A stretch of DNA of 64,000 nt from Thiothrix subterranea (lineage in GTDB: Bacteria > Pseudomonadota > Gammaproteobacteria > Thiotrichales > Thiotrichaceae): NCBI RefSeq assembly GCF_030930995.1, contig NZ_CP133217.1, forward strand, positions 496,001 through 560,000. The letters run 5' to 3'. The notes below the pieces were generated by a model that was not told where the DNA came from, ran no database searches, and saw only the letters and a program-made list of their open reading frames with translations. Of the stretch, positions 34,921 through 43,797 are shown one piece after another. The translations under genes and the position numbers were made by a program. Position 1 is the first letter of the stretch. The number at the start of each line of letters is the position of its first letter.

Positions 34921-37571
34921 GCTTCCACCAACGCCACCCAAGCCGCCCGCACCGCCTCGCGCTCGCGCACAAATTGCCCCGCGTCCACCACCGCTTTCTG
35001 CTCCTGCAACGCCAATTCGTGGATACGATCGCGCAACGTCCGGTAAGCATCCGCCAACATCCCCGCCGTATCCGCAGGCAAAATCTCCGCCACCTGCAAC
35101 GATTCCAATTGGCGGATATTGTCGCTCCAGCGCACCAATTCCGGGTATTCGTGCGCATGAGCCAGAATCAGAAACTGCACAATAAATTCAATATCCGTCA
35201 CCCCGCCGGGATCTTTTTTCAGGTTAAACACGCTGGCATCTTTACTCGCCATGCTTTCCCACATTTTCTGGCGCATCGCAATCACCTGCTTACGCAACTC
35301 TGCCCTATCACGCGGCTGACACAAAATTTCATGACGTACTTGCTCAAACTGCGCCCGCAAACTATCCGTTCCCGTAATCACCCGCGCCCGCAACAACGCC
35401 TGATGTTCCCACACCCACGCCTTTTCCTGCTGGTAAGTGCGAAACGCATTCAAACTGCTAACCAACAACCCCGAAGCCCCACTAGGGCGCAAGCGCGTAT
35501 CGGTTTCGTACAAACGTCCCGCTGGCGTAAATGTCGTCAGGGTATGAATAATTTTTTGCGCAAATCGCGCATAAAACACCGCATTTTCCAGCGTCTTTTT
35601 GCCGTTGGTTTGCTGCGCCGTACCGTGACTGTCGTGCAAGAAAATAATGTCGAGATCAGACCCATAACCGAGTTCCAGCCCACCGAGTTTGCCGTAAGCA
35701 ATAATCGCAAACCCCGCTTGCTGCGTTTCCCCAACCTCATCCTTGTAACACGGCACGCCCGTCTGCGCCGTCATCGTCGCCCACACATGCCGCTGGGTTT
35801 CTTCCAGCACCGACTCGGCAATCCAGGTCAACTGATCCGACACCTTCATCAGCGGCAATACGCCGGTAATGTCGGCAGCCGCTACCCGCAACACTTGCGC
35901 TTGTTTGAATTGGCGCAAACGTTCCATCACCTGTTCGGTGTCGCCCTGATCAATGCGCTCCAATTCCAAGCGCAACGCCGCGCCCAATTGCTCACGATCC
36001 AGCGGCGTATACAACTGGCGCGAATCCAGCAATTGATCCAGCAAAATCGGGTGATCGGTCAACTGGCTGGTAATCCACAAACTGTCACTGACCAGCCGCA
36101 CGAATTGCTCCAACGCATTCGGGTGATCCGCCAGCATCGCAATGTAGCCGGAACGCGGCGCAATCTTTTGCACAATCCGCAAACAACGTTCCAACGCCTG
36201 TTCAGGGTCAGCCAAGGCATTACACGCATCCAGCAACGCAGGCAGCAAGCGGTTCAAACGGCTGCGCCCCGTATCGGTCAAGGTGTTGTACAAACGGCTG
36301 TGCAACAGTGCCTGAATCGCAGGATGTTCCGGCATCGGCTGACTCTCTTGGGTTTCGAGTGCAAATACCCTCTGGAAAATCTGCGAAACCGCACGCTGAT
36401 GACGATTGAGTTCCGCCTCAAAACTCACCCAATCCGCAAAGCCCATTGAGCTGGCGAGGCAGACTTGGCGTTCCGGCGTGGTTGGCAGCGAATGCGTCTG
36501 TTCGTCATTCCACATTTGCAGGCGGTTTTCCGTGCGCCGCAAAAAATGGTACGCCAGTTGCAACACCCCGAATTCTTCCGCCGTCAGCAATTGTTGCGCC
36601 TGCAAGGCATCCAGCGTCGGCAATAAACTACGCCCCCGCAATTCGGGAATCCGCCCGCCGCGCATGAGTTGGAACACTTGCGCGGTAAATTCGATTTCGC
36701 GGATACCGCCCGTGCCGAGCTTCACATCGAGGTATTTGCCACGGCGTTCGGCTTCGCGGTTGATCATGGCTTTCATATCGCGTAATTGCTCAATCGCACC
36801 GTAATCGAGGTAGCGGCGGAACACAAACGGGCGCAAGCGTGCCATCAATTCCGCGCCGTTGGTTTTGTCGCCTGCCATCACCCGTGCTTTAATCAGGGCG
36901 TAACGCTCCCATTCGCGCCCATGAGTTTCGTAATAATGCTCCATCGCATCGAACGATAGCGCGAGTGCGCCGACTTCACCGAACGGGCGTAAGCGCATAT
37001 CGACGCGGTAGGCAATGCCCTCCGCCGTGGTTTGCCCCAACACACCAATCAGGCGTTGCCCGACACGGGTGAAAAAGGTTTGGTTATCGAGATCGCGCTT
37101 GCCATCGGTTGCGCCTGCTTCGGGAAAGGCGAAAATCATGTCAATGTCAGAGGAAAAGTTGAGTTCCTGCCCGCCGAGTTTGCCCATGCCGATAATCACC
37201 ATTTGCTGGGGTTCACCGCTGCGGCTGCGCGGGATGCCGTGTTTGGCGGTGAGTTCGGCGTAACACCAGCGATAAGCGGCATCCACCAAACCATCGGCGA
37301 GGTCGGAAGTGGTTTGCAAGGTTTCGGTGAGTTCTGCTTTGCCCAACAAATCGCGGTAGGCGATGCGCACCATTTCGCGGTTACGGATGATGCGCACCGT
37401 GCGCAATACGCTGTCGTAATCGGGGAGTGCAACCACTTCCGCCGCGATGTTTTGCACCAGTTCACCCTCGGCATACGGCTGACTCGTTTCCAGGTAGGCT
37501 TGCCATTCAGGGTGGCGTGTCAATTGGTGTTGCAGATAAGGGCTGTGGGTGAAAATAGCGTCAGTCGTCAT
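34917..37571 (-). CDS. glnE: Glutamine synthetase adenylyltransferase/adenylyl-removing enzyme
   Basis: 884 residues (E. coli 946). Bifunctional regulator that adenylylates and deadenylylates glutamine synthetase under PII control. Two nucleotidyltransferase domains: GMGKLGGQELNFSSDIDMIF (N-terminal removase, near residue 130) and AYGKLGGLELGYGSDLDIIF (C-terminal transferase, near residue 620), each with the G-G-x-D-x-D pattern; LRPFGEVG and LRPSGASG follow. The N terminus is shorter than E. coli's by about 60 residues, as in several other gammaproteobacteria. No glnA or glnB is in the window. Confidence 0.94.
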   Translation of the reverse strand: MTTDAIFTHSPYLQHQLTRHPEWQAYLETSQPYAEGELVQNIAAEVVALPDYDSVLRTVRIIRNREMVRIAYRDLLGKAELTETLQTTSDLADGLVDAAYRWCYAELTAKHGIPRSRSGEPQQMVIIGMGKLGGQELNFSSDIDMIFAFPEAGATDGKRDLDNQTFFTRVGQRLIGVLGQTTAEGIAYRVDMRLRPFGEVGALALSFDAMEHYYETHGREWERYALIKARVMAGDKTNGAELMARLRPFVFRRYLDYGAIEQLRDMKAMINREAERRGKYLDVKLGTGGIREIEFTAQVFQLMRGGRIPELRGRSLLPTLDALQAQQLLTAEEFGVLQLAYHFLRRTENRLQMWNDEQTHSLPTTPERQVCLASSMGFADWVSFEAELNRHQRAVSQIFQRVFALETQESQPMPEHPAIQALLHSRLYNTLTDTGRSRLNRLLPALLDACNALADPEQALERCLRIVQKIAPRSGYIAMLADHPNALEQFVRLVSDSLWITSQLTDHPILLDQLLDSRQLYTPLDREQLGAALRLELERIDQGDTEQVMERLRQFKQAQVLRVAAADITGVLPLMKVSDQLTWIAESVLEETQRHVWATMTAQTGVPCYKDEVGETQQAGFAIIAYGKLGGLELGYGSDLDIIFLHDSHGTAQQTNGKKTLENAVFYARFAQKIIHTLTTFTPAGRLYETDTRLRPSGASGLLVSSLNAFRTYQQEKAWVWEHQALLRARVITGTDSLRAQFEQVRHEILCQPRDRAELRKQVIAMRQKMWESMASKDASVFNLKKDPGGVTDIEFIVQFLILAHAHEYPELVRWSDNIRQLESLQVAEILPADTAGMLADAYRTLRDRIHELALQEQKAVVDAGQFVREREAVRAAWVALVEA

Positions 37572-37647
37572 GGGTATGTCCGCGTGCGAATCAAGCGATG
37601 AAACCCCTGATTATAGGCGGGTTGCGCATTCCAGCACAGCCAGTAAC

Positions 37648-37656
37648 ACCGGCAAC
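37648..37656. repeat. 9-bp target-site duplication, left copy
   Basis: ACCGGCAAC directly outside the left terminal repeat of the IS composite; repeated at 39976-39984 outside the right end. Confidence 0.9.
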
Positions 37657-38511
37657 CAGCAATTCTCATTTTGCCCCTCACCCAATAAAATGGCGTAAAC
37701 TAGACCTATCCCATTGAGATCTGTTCCGGGAGGTGAAGTCAATGAGCTACCCAACCGTTACTGCTGCTGCGCTAACCGCACCGCTCACGTTTGCGGGTAT
37801 CGTGGAGCAATTGCGCGATACATTCCGCGCCTTCCCCGACTGCCGCAAACCCGGCAATAATACCCGCTATACCTTGGAGGATGCGGGTTTGAGTGCCTTT
37901 TCGGTGTTTTTCATGCAGTGTGCGTCCTTTCTGGAATACCAGCGGCGCATGGTGGAGAACCAAGAGCGGAGTAATGCACAGACGTTGTTCGGTGTTCATG
38001 CCATTCCCTGCGACAATCAAATTCGCCATTTGCTGGATAGCGTGCCGCCGGCAGCCGTTGCGCCTGCTTACCGTTATCTTTTCAATGGGTTGCAACAGAA
38101 TGGTTATTTGGATACGTGGCGGGTGCATGACTACGGTTATTTGTTGGCACTGGATGGGACACAGCATTTTTCGTCATCCCACATCCATTGTGAGCAGTGT
38201 TTGACGAAGACGCATCACAACGGGACAGTCACCTACTCACACCAAGTGCTGACCCCGGTTTTAACCGCACCCGATAAACCGCAGGTGATCCCGTTACCGC
38301 CAGAGTTCATCAGCCGCCAAGATGGGCAAACCAAGCAAGATTGTGAAATCAACGCCGCTAAACGCTGGCTGGCTCAGTGGGGCGCGGATTACATCCCGCT
38401 GGGCATCACGTTTCTGGGGGATGATTTGTATTGTCACCAGCCCTTTTGCCAAGCCGTCCTGGACGCTGGCGCACAGTTCATTTTCAACTGCAAACCCACT
38501 TCCCACACGAC
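37657..38511 (+). mobile_element. IS4-like insertion sequence, copy A (3'-truncated)
   Basis: Begins with terminal repeat CAGCAATTCTCATTTTGCCC and carries the first 855 bp of the element, nearly identical to copy B read in reverse (37657-38511 against 39975-39122). It lacks the last ~610 bp, including its own 3' terminal repeat; copy B's 3' terminal repeat starts at the next base. Confidence 0.88.
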
Positions 38512-38557
38512 CAGCAATTCTCATTTTACCACCCACTGCTCAATCTCATCCGCATGA
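37742..38557 (+). pseudogene. Truncated DDE transposase of IS copy A
   Basis: Start ATG at 37742 behind GGGAGGTGA. The frame contains the first two catalytic acids (ALDGTQHF and FLGDDLYCHQ) but runs into copy B's terminal repeat after TSHTT, so the third catalytic region (RWKIENENNNTLK in copy B) is absent. Five Gs at 38416-38420 keep this copy in frame where copy B has four. Should be inactive. Confidence 0.85.
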
Positions 38558-39975
38558 TGCCGCCGCTCTAAGCCGACGAGCATAAAATCCAGCAGAGCCG
38601 TCCAACTTTTGAAGCACAAAAAGGTCGTGAGCGTATTGATGTCATCGAACAAACGTTCGCGTGACCCCACTTTCTGAAGTAAAGTTCGGAAACGCTCATC
38701 CATCAAGTCAATCACGGTATGGACGAGATAAGCCAATAACACTAATGCGGCCAACAAGTTGGCGAGGTGTTGCTGCCCATGCCCGAAGTTGTGTTCAAAG
38801 TGGTAGCCTTTGGTTTTCAGGGTATTGTTGTTTTCGTTCTCAATCTTCCAGCGACACCTCCCAGCCTTCACAAGATCGACGACCTTGCCGGTGGTGATAG
38901 GGTGAGAGGTGGCGAAATCGTTATGGTATAAGCAATTACCATCATCACGCACACTCGTGAGGCTGAACCAGTTGACACGCAGGGCATCGTCCCCATCACG
39001 TAAGGGCATCTGCGTCGCAAAACGGTAGGTATCCGTGACAGAATGCTTTCCCATCCGCCGCTGTACAAGATGGGTACGTATCGCGCCGATTTTCTCTAGC
39101 CCTTCCAACTCTTCATATAAGGTCGTGTGGGAAGTGGGTTTGCAGTTGAAAATGAACTGTGCGCCAGCGTCCAGGACGGCTTGGCAAAAGGGCTGGTGAC
39201 AATACAAATCATCCCCAGAAACGTGATGCCCAGCGGGATGTAATCCGCGCCCCACTGAGCCAGCCAGCGTTTAGCGGCGTTGATTTCACAATCTTGCTTG
39301 GTTTGCCCATCTTGGCGGCTGATGAACTCTGGCGGTAACGGGATCACCTGCGGTTTATCGGGTGCGGTTAAAACCGGGGTCAGCACTTGGTGTGAGTAGG
39401 TGACTGTCCCGTTGTGATGCGTCTTCGTCAAACACTGCTCACAATGGATGTGGGATGACGAAAAATGCTGTGTCCCATCCAGTGCCAACAAATAACCGTA
39501 GTCATGCACCCGCCACGTATCCAAATAACCATTCTGTTGCAACCCATTGAAAAGATAACGGTAAGCAGGCGCAACGGCTGCCGGCGGCACGCTATCCAGC
39601 AAATGGCGAATTTGATTGTCGCAGGGAATGGCATGAACACCGAACAACGTCTGTGCATTACTCCGCTCTTGGTTCTCCACCATGCGCCGCTGGTATTCCA
39701 GAAAGGACGCACACTGCATGAAAAACACCGAAAAGGCACTCAAACCCGCATCCTCCAAGGTATAGCGGGTATTATTGCCGGGTTTGCGGCAGTCGGGGAA
39801 GGCGCGGAATGTATCGCGCAATTGCTCCACGATACCCGCAAACGTGAGCGGTGCGGTTAGCGCAGCAGCAGTAACGGTTGGGTAGCTCATTGACTTCACC
39901 TCCCGGAACAGATCTCAATGGGATAGGTCTAGTTTACGCCATTTTATTGGGTGAGGGGCAAAATGAGAATTGCTG
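38512..39975 (-). mobile_element. IS4-like insertion sequence, copy B (full length, 1,464 bp)
   Basis: Terminal repeats: CAGCAATTCTCATTTTACC at 38512 (3' end of the transposase side) and the complement of CAGCAATTCTCATTTTGCCC ending at 39975. Family inferred from the transposase DDE layout and the E-region; the precise IS family was not determined. Confidence 0.88.
38521..39890 (-). pseudogene. Frameshifted DDE transposase of IS copy B
   Basis: Would be about 459 residues with D (ALDGTQHF), D (GDDLYCHQ) and E (RWKIENENNNTLK). One G is missing in the run at 39213-39216 (four, against five in copy A), shifting the frame just before the second Asp. The two frames are 39890-39096 and about 39255-38521. 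Either an inactivating deletion or, less likely, a programmed slippage site. Confidence 0.82.
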
Positions 39976-41561
39976 ACCGGCAACTCGAAAGGTTTACTGA
40001 GGAAATCATCCATACCGGCTTGCAAGCAACGTTCGCGGTCGCTCGCCAGCACATTCGCCGTCAGCGCAATAATCGGCGTGTGCGTGCCGGTCATTTGCTC
40101 ATGAGCACGAATCAGCAGTGTGGCTTCCACGCCATCCATCACCGGCATTTGCATATCCATGAGAATCACATCCGGGCGCTGCTGTTGCCAGCTTTCCAGC
40201 GCTTCACGCCCGTTTACCACTACCGTCACCTGATGCCCGACTTTATTGAGCAATAAGCGCGTAAACATGCCATTGATTTCATTGTCTTCCGCCAACAAAA
40301 TCGTCAGCGGGCGTGGCACCATGCCCAAGGCATTGGTGACAGGCGCTGCCGGTGTTTGCGTGACTTCGGTTGGCAGCAATAAGGTGAAATGAAAGGTACT
40401 GCCCTGTGCAAGCTGGCTCTCAACCTGCAATTGCCCGCCCATCATCGCGACCAATTGTGCGGAAATGGTCAGCCCTAAGCCCGTGCCGCCATAACACCGT
40501 GAAATCCGGCTATCCGCTTGCTGGAATGGCTGGAAAATAAGCTCAAGCTGTTCCGCCGCAATCCCAATACCGGTATCGCGCACGCTAAACCTTACCCGCG
40601 CATAGCCCGCTTGAGGGTTTGGTTCAGCGCTGATTGCAATCGCGATCTTGCCGTCACTGTTGGTAAATTTAAGCGCATTGCCGACCAAATTAATCAGCAC
40701 TTGCCGTAAGCGCCCAGCATCGCCTTGCAAAGTTTCCGGCACATCCGCCGCAATGCGCCAATCGAAAGCGATAGCCTTATGACGCGCCGCCATTGCCAGT
40801 GGCACTAATGCCGTTTCCAGCAACGCCCGCACATTGAATGGCGAATTGTTTAAACGGGTCGCCCCGGATTCGATCCGCGAAAAATCCAGAATCTCATTGA
40901 TAATATCCAGCAACGCACCAGAAGATGCCCGAATCAAATCCACGTATTCGCGTTGTGCAGACGCAAGTTCGCTGTACCCCAGCAAATCGGTCAGCCCCAT
41001 CACACTGTTCATCGGGGTACGGATTTCATGGCTGATCATCGCCAAAAATTCGTTTTTCGCCTGATTCGCGCGTTCGGCTTCCTGACGCGCTGCCTCCAAA
41101 TTGGCGTATTGCACACACGCCAAACACGCAGTTTCCAAACGCATTAACACCGGAGTCAGTGCCTGTAACTGAGCCGTCGACAGTGGCGCGTCACGCTGTA
41201 ACACCAGCATCCCGGATTGACCAATAGGCAGCAGATGGCGGTAACTACCATCGGTTTCCACAATATCCAGCGGCTGCGCCAGCAACCAAACGTTATCCGC
41301 AATCGGTTGAATCGCCGCCGCGAGGTTCGCGGACTTATCCGCCAGTGGAATTTTCAGCTTAGGGTAACTGAAACAAGGCTCAATGCCGGGAATTGTGTCA
41401 AATGGCTCACAGCGGCGTAGCCATAGATAACCACTGCGGCAATTCAACAGTTTCAAGGCAGGCGGCAAAAACTGGTGCAACATCGTGCGCAAATCCAAGC
41501 TTTGCCCCACGAGTAAAGCCAGGGCGTATTGCACCGATACCAGTTCTAATGTCGTACTCAT
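39915..41561 (-). CDS. Hybrid sensor histidine kinase, C terminus replaced by IS insertion
   Basis: 548 residues, no membrane helix. N-terminal ~150 residues look like a GAF-type sensory domain; coiled linker EAARQEAERANQAKNEF; HisKA with phosphoacceptor His in SHEIRTPMN (about 185); HATPase with GNALKFTN, DTGIGI and GGTGLGL; receiver domain with Asp in VILMDMQMP and Lys in DDFLSKPF. The IS composite interrupts codon 529 at the Val of FELPV; the ORF now ends with 19 residues read from the IS end (39915-39975). Without the insert the frame continues at 37647 through LLAVLECATRL to a stop at 37611, giving 540 residues, so only the final 11 residues are changed and the kinase may still work. Overlaps the FIST gene by 4 nt. 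Confidence 0.9.
   Translation of the reverse strand: MSTTLELVSVQYALALLVGQSLDLRTMLHQFLPPALKLLNCRSGYLWLRRCEPFDTIPGIEPCFSYPKLKIPLADKSANLAAAIQPIADNVWLLAQPLDIVETDGSYRHLLPIGQSGMLVLQRDAPLSTAQLQALTPVLMRLETACLACVQYANLEAARQEAERANQAKNEFLAMISHEIRTPMNSVMGLTDLLGYSELASAQREYVDLIRASSGALLDIINEILDFSRIESGATRLNNSPFNVRALLETALVPLAMAARHKAIAFDWRIAADVPETLQGDAGRLRQVLINLVGNALKFTNSDGKIAIAISAEPNPQAGYARVRFSVRDTGIGIAAEQLELIFQPFQQADSRISRCYGGTGLGLTISAQLVAMMGGQLQVESQLAQGSTFHFTLLLPTEVTQTPAAPVTNALGMVPRPLTILLAEDNEINGMFTRLLLNKVGHQVTVVVNGREALESWQQQRPDVILMDMQMPVMDGVEATLLIRAHEQMTGTHTPIIALTANVLASDRERCLQAGMDDFLSKPFELPVSNSHFAPHPIKWRKLDLSH
39976..39984. repeat. 9-bp target-site duplication, right copy
   Basis: ACCGGCAAC immediately outside the right IS end; identical to 37648-37656. 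It is part of the kinase coding sequence (minus strand GTTGCCGGT). Confidence 0.9.
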
Positions 41562-42697
41562 GCGTCAGCAACAACCCCCAATACCGTGGTTTTATTAAAA
41601 AATTCCAGACAAGCATTGCCTGCATCCGCAATTTCACCCAGCGACAAGACGCCCAACAGCGGCAAATCGGCGGGTAAGTGGGCGCGAATGGTGTCAAGCT
41701 CTTCCTGAAAACGGTCGTCGAGAAACAAGGCGCGGCTCACGCAATCAAACAGCAACGCCATGCACGGCGCAGGCTGGGCGCGTAACGCCGTTAAGGTGCA
41801 ATCACGAGCCGCCAGCAATAAATGTTCCGCATCGCCCTTGAGGATGTACAACATGTGATGCGCAGGCACTTCGCCAATGCACATAATCGCATTATCGCGG
41901 CAAAATAACGGATCACGCACCACCACATCCTTGGTCAAACGCACCAACCCGAACGGGTAAGCCTTGCTCAATTCAAAAAACGGCGTATCCGCAAACGAAC
42001 GCCCACTATCCGCTTCCACCACGCGGCGATAAACCTCAAACGCGGGTTGATAATCCAACGATGACAGGGTGTTATGGTGTGAGCCGGTCACGAAAAAAGG
42101 CCCGGCAAAGCTATGCCAGCCGTGTTCAATGCCGATTCCAACGGGAAGATCCAAGGCGATCAGTTGGGCGCAATCGCCGACCAAACCATGATTACTGAAT
42201 AAACACGCTTGCTGCTGAAAACTGAGTGAACCCGCACCACCACCGATATACGTGCATTCATCGCCGAATTCACCGTAGAGGCTTTCCAGCAAGGCTGAAA
42301 TCCGCGTGCTCAAGCCATCGACCAGCACCACTAATGTTTGCGGCGGGTTGATGGTGGCAGCGAAGGCGGCAAGATCGGAGCGGTAATCAGCGCCAGGGTC
42401 GGAGAGTTTAGCGACGTATTCGACCGTCACGGCGAACGGCAAGCCACACACCACATAACCCTGTTCCAAACGGCGCGAACCGACCACAATCTGCGGGAAA
42501 ATGCCACCGAATACTGGCACGGGCAAGGCTTGCAAGCCAGCATCCACCAGCGCCGGAGTTAAACCATTACGTTCACACGCCAGCAATAACAAGCTTTGCG
42601 CACCTGCTGCAATTGCGGCTTGTGCCTGGTGAAATAAATGTTCGCTTTCACGTGCCTCATCTACCAATAGAATAAGCGCAGTGTGTTCTTGCCGCAT
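41558..42697 (-). CDS. FIST-domain sensory protein
   Basis: 379 residues with the FIST N and FIST C domains: N-terminal LLVDEARESEHLFHQA, glycine-rich CTYIGGGAGSLSF near 155, GIGIEHGWHSF, and C-terminal LLFDCVSRALFL and GVLSLGEIADAGN. FIST domains are thought to bind small ligands such as amino acids and often precede signalling proteins. Here it is encoded separately, upstream of and overlapping the hybrid kinase by 4 nt, so it probably feeds that kinase. No export signal. Confidence 0.87.
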   Translation of the reverse strand: MRQEHTALILLVDEARESEHLFHQAQAAIAAGAQSLLLLACERNGLTPALVDAGLQALPVPVFGGIFPQIVVGSRRLEQGYVVCGLPFAVTVEYVAKLSDPGADYRSDLAAFAATINPPQTLVVLVDGLSTRISALLESLYGEFGDECTYIGGGAGSLSFQQQACLFSNHGLVGDCAQLIALDLPVGIGIEHGWHSFAGPFFVTGSHHNTLSSLDYQPAFEVYRRVVEADSGRSFADTPFFELSKAYPFGLVRLTKDVVVRDPLFCRDNAIMCIGEVPAHHMLYILKGDAEHLLLAARDCTLTALRAQPAPCMALLFDCVSRALFLDDRFQEELDTIRAHLPADLPLLGVLSLGEIADAGNACLEFFNKTTVLGVVADA

Positions 42698-42831
42698 TCA
42701 ACCAAGATTCCGTACAAAATTAATAGATCGTAAAAAGCCCTTGCTATTGAGCATAGCGCAATCACCGGCATAGCAATACGATAATGCACAAAAATAGGGA
42801 AAGAATAGGGAAAGATTGAGCAGACAAAACA

Positions 42832-42852
42832 CTGCCCGCATAAGGCGGGCAG
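42832..42852 (-). terminator. Intrinsic terminator of the 40-aa peptide gene
   Basis: CTGCCCGC and GCGGGCAG separated by 5 nt; on the minus strand it is followed by TGTTTTGT. It is 50 nt past the stop of the small gene at 42902-43024. Confidence 0.55.
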
Positions 42853-42901
42853 GTTTAATAATCAGGTGGTGGATTTTTAAAAATCTAAGTCAGAAAAGGA
42901 C

Positions 42902-43024
42902 TTACAACATCTTTTCAATTTCACGAGGCAAATTTTCACGCCGCGCACCCTGCTGTAAACAACGAGTCGTATAACAAGCAGCCATGACAATAGCGGCGAA
43001 GATGATTAAACCAATAATACTCAT
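42902..43024 (-). CDS. 40-residue single-helix membrane peptide
   Basis: ATG (complement of 43022-43024) preceded by an excellent ribosome site, AAGGAGG, 6 nt upstream; stop TAA at 42902-42904. The peptide starts with a hydrophobic helix (SIIGLIIFAAIVMAACY), then a Cys, a short positively charged segment (QQGARRENLPREIEKML) that should lie in the cytoplasm. It is flanked downstream by a terminator-like hairpin. No family recognised. The strong Shine-Dalgarno, the helix-plus-charged-tail plan and the terminator argue that it is a real gene. Its own promoter would be in the AT-rich 43025-43200 stretch. Confidence 0.7.
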   Translation of the reverse strand: MSIIGLIIFAAIVMAACYTTRCLQQGARRENLPREIEKML

Positions 43025-43200
43025 GATGCACCTCCTTAAGGCCCAAAGAGTAAAAAACCAATGTGGTATCAAAACAACAATGTAGCAATAATAACTAATT
43101 GAAGTTTAAAGGAAAAATACCGCAAGTCAGCCCGCATAATACATGCTTTTCGCCCGTTTCTTAAACAATATTTTTTTATCACAATGCGGGTTCGCCCTAG

Positions 43201-43229
43201 CCCTTGAAATTTACCTCAAACACCCACAC
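43201..43229 (+). promoter_or_regulatory. Sigma32 (RpoH)-type heat-shock promoter of hslVU
   Basis: CCCTTGAAA, 13 nt, then CCCACAC, close to the RpoH consensus CTTGAAA-N11-15-CCCCATNT. It is 35 nt upstream of the hslV start codon; hslVU is a classic heat-shock operon. Confidence 0.6.
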
Positions 43230-43263
43230 GCTATAGCCTACACAAAAGCATCTGGAGCGCATT

Positions 43264-43797
43264 TTGGAACAATACCGAGGAACCACCATCCTAAGCGTGC
43301 GTCGCGACGGCAAAGTCGTTGTCGGCGGCGATGGTCAAGTCACGCTGGGCAATACCGTCATGAAAGGCAATGCCCGCAAGGTACGCCGCTTGTACAACGA
43401 TAAGGTCATTGCAGGCTTTGCCGGTGGAACAGCCGATGCCTTCACCTTGTTTGAACGCTTTGAAAGCAAGCTGCAAGCACACAATGGCAACCTCACCCGT
43501 GCAGCGGTAGAACTCGCCAAAGACTGGCGCACTGACCGCATGTTACGCCGCCTTGAAGCGCTGCTCATTGTTGCCGATGCCACCGCATCCTTGCTGATTA
43601 CCGGCAACGGCGATGTGGTAGAGCAAGAAAATGATTTAATCGCCATTGGTTCCGGTGGTGCATTTGCGCAATCCGCTGCCCGCGCCTTGCTGGAAAACAC
43701 CGAGCTTTCCGCCCGCGAAATCGTCGAAAAAGGCTTGCACATTGCCGCCGACATTTGCATTTACAGCAACCACAACCTGACCATTGAGGAACTCTAA
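43264..43797 (+). CDS. hslV: ATP-dependent protease subunit HslV
   Basis: 177 residues, proteasome-like threonine peptidase of HslUV. N terminus [16 protein letters not shown]: Thr after Gly is the catalytic Thr1 after propeptide removal. [40 protein letters not shown] and [16 protein letters not shown] are diagnostic. Start is TTG 43264 with GGAG 7 nt before it. The stop overlaps the hslU ATG by 1 nt. Confidence 0.96.
   Translation: MEQYRGTTILSVRRDGKVVVGGDGQVTLGNTVMKGNARKVRRLYNDKVIAGFAGGTADAFTLFERFESKLQAHNGNLTRAAVELAKDWRTDRMLRRLEALLIVADATASLLITGNGDVVEQENDLIAIGSGGAFAQSAARALLENTELSAREIVEKGLHIAADICIYSNHNLTIEEL

Noticed and set aside
37657-39975. Composite transposon with cargo
   Set aside because: Nothing but two partial or damaged copies of the same transposase lies between the ends; there is no passenger gene.
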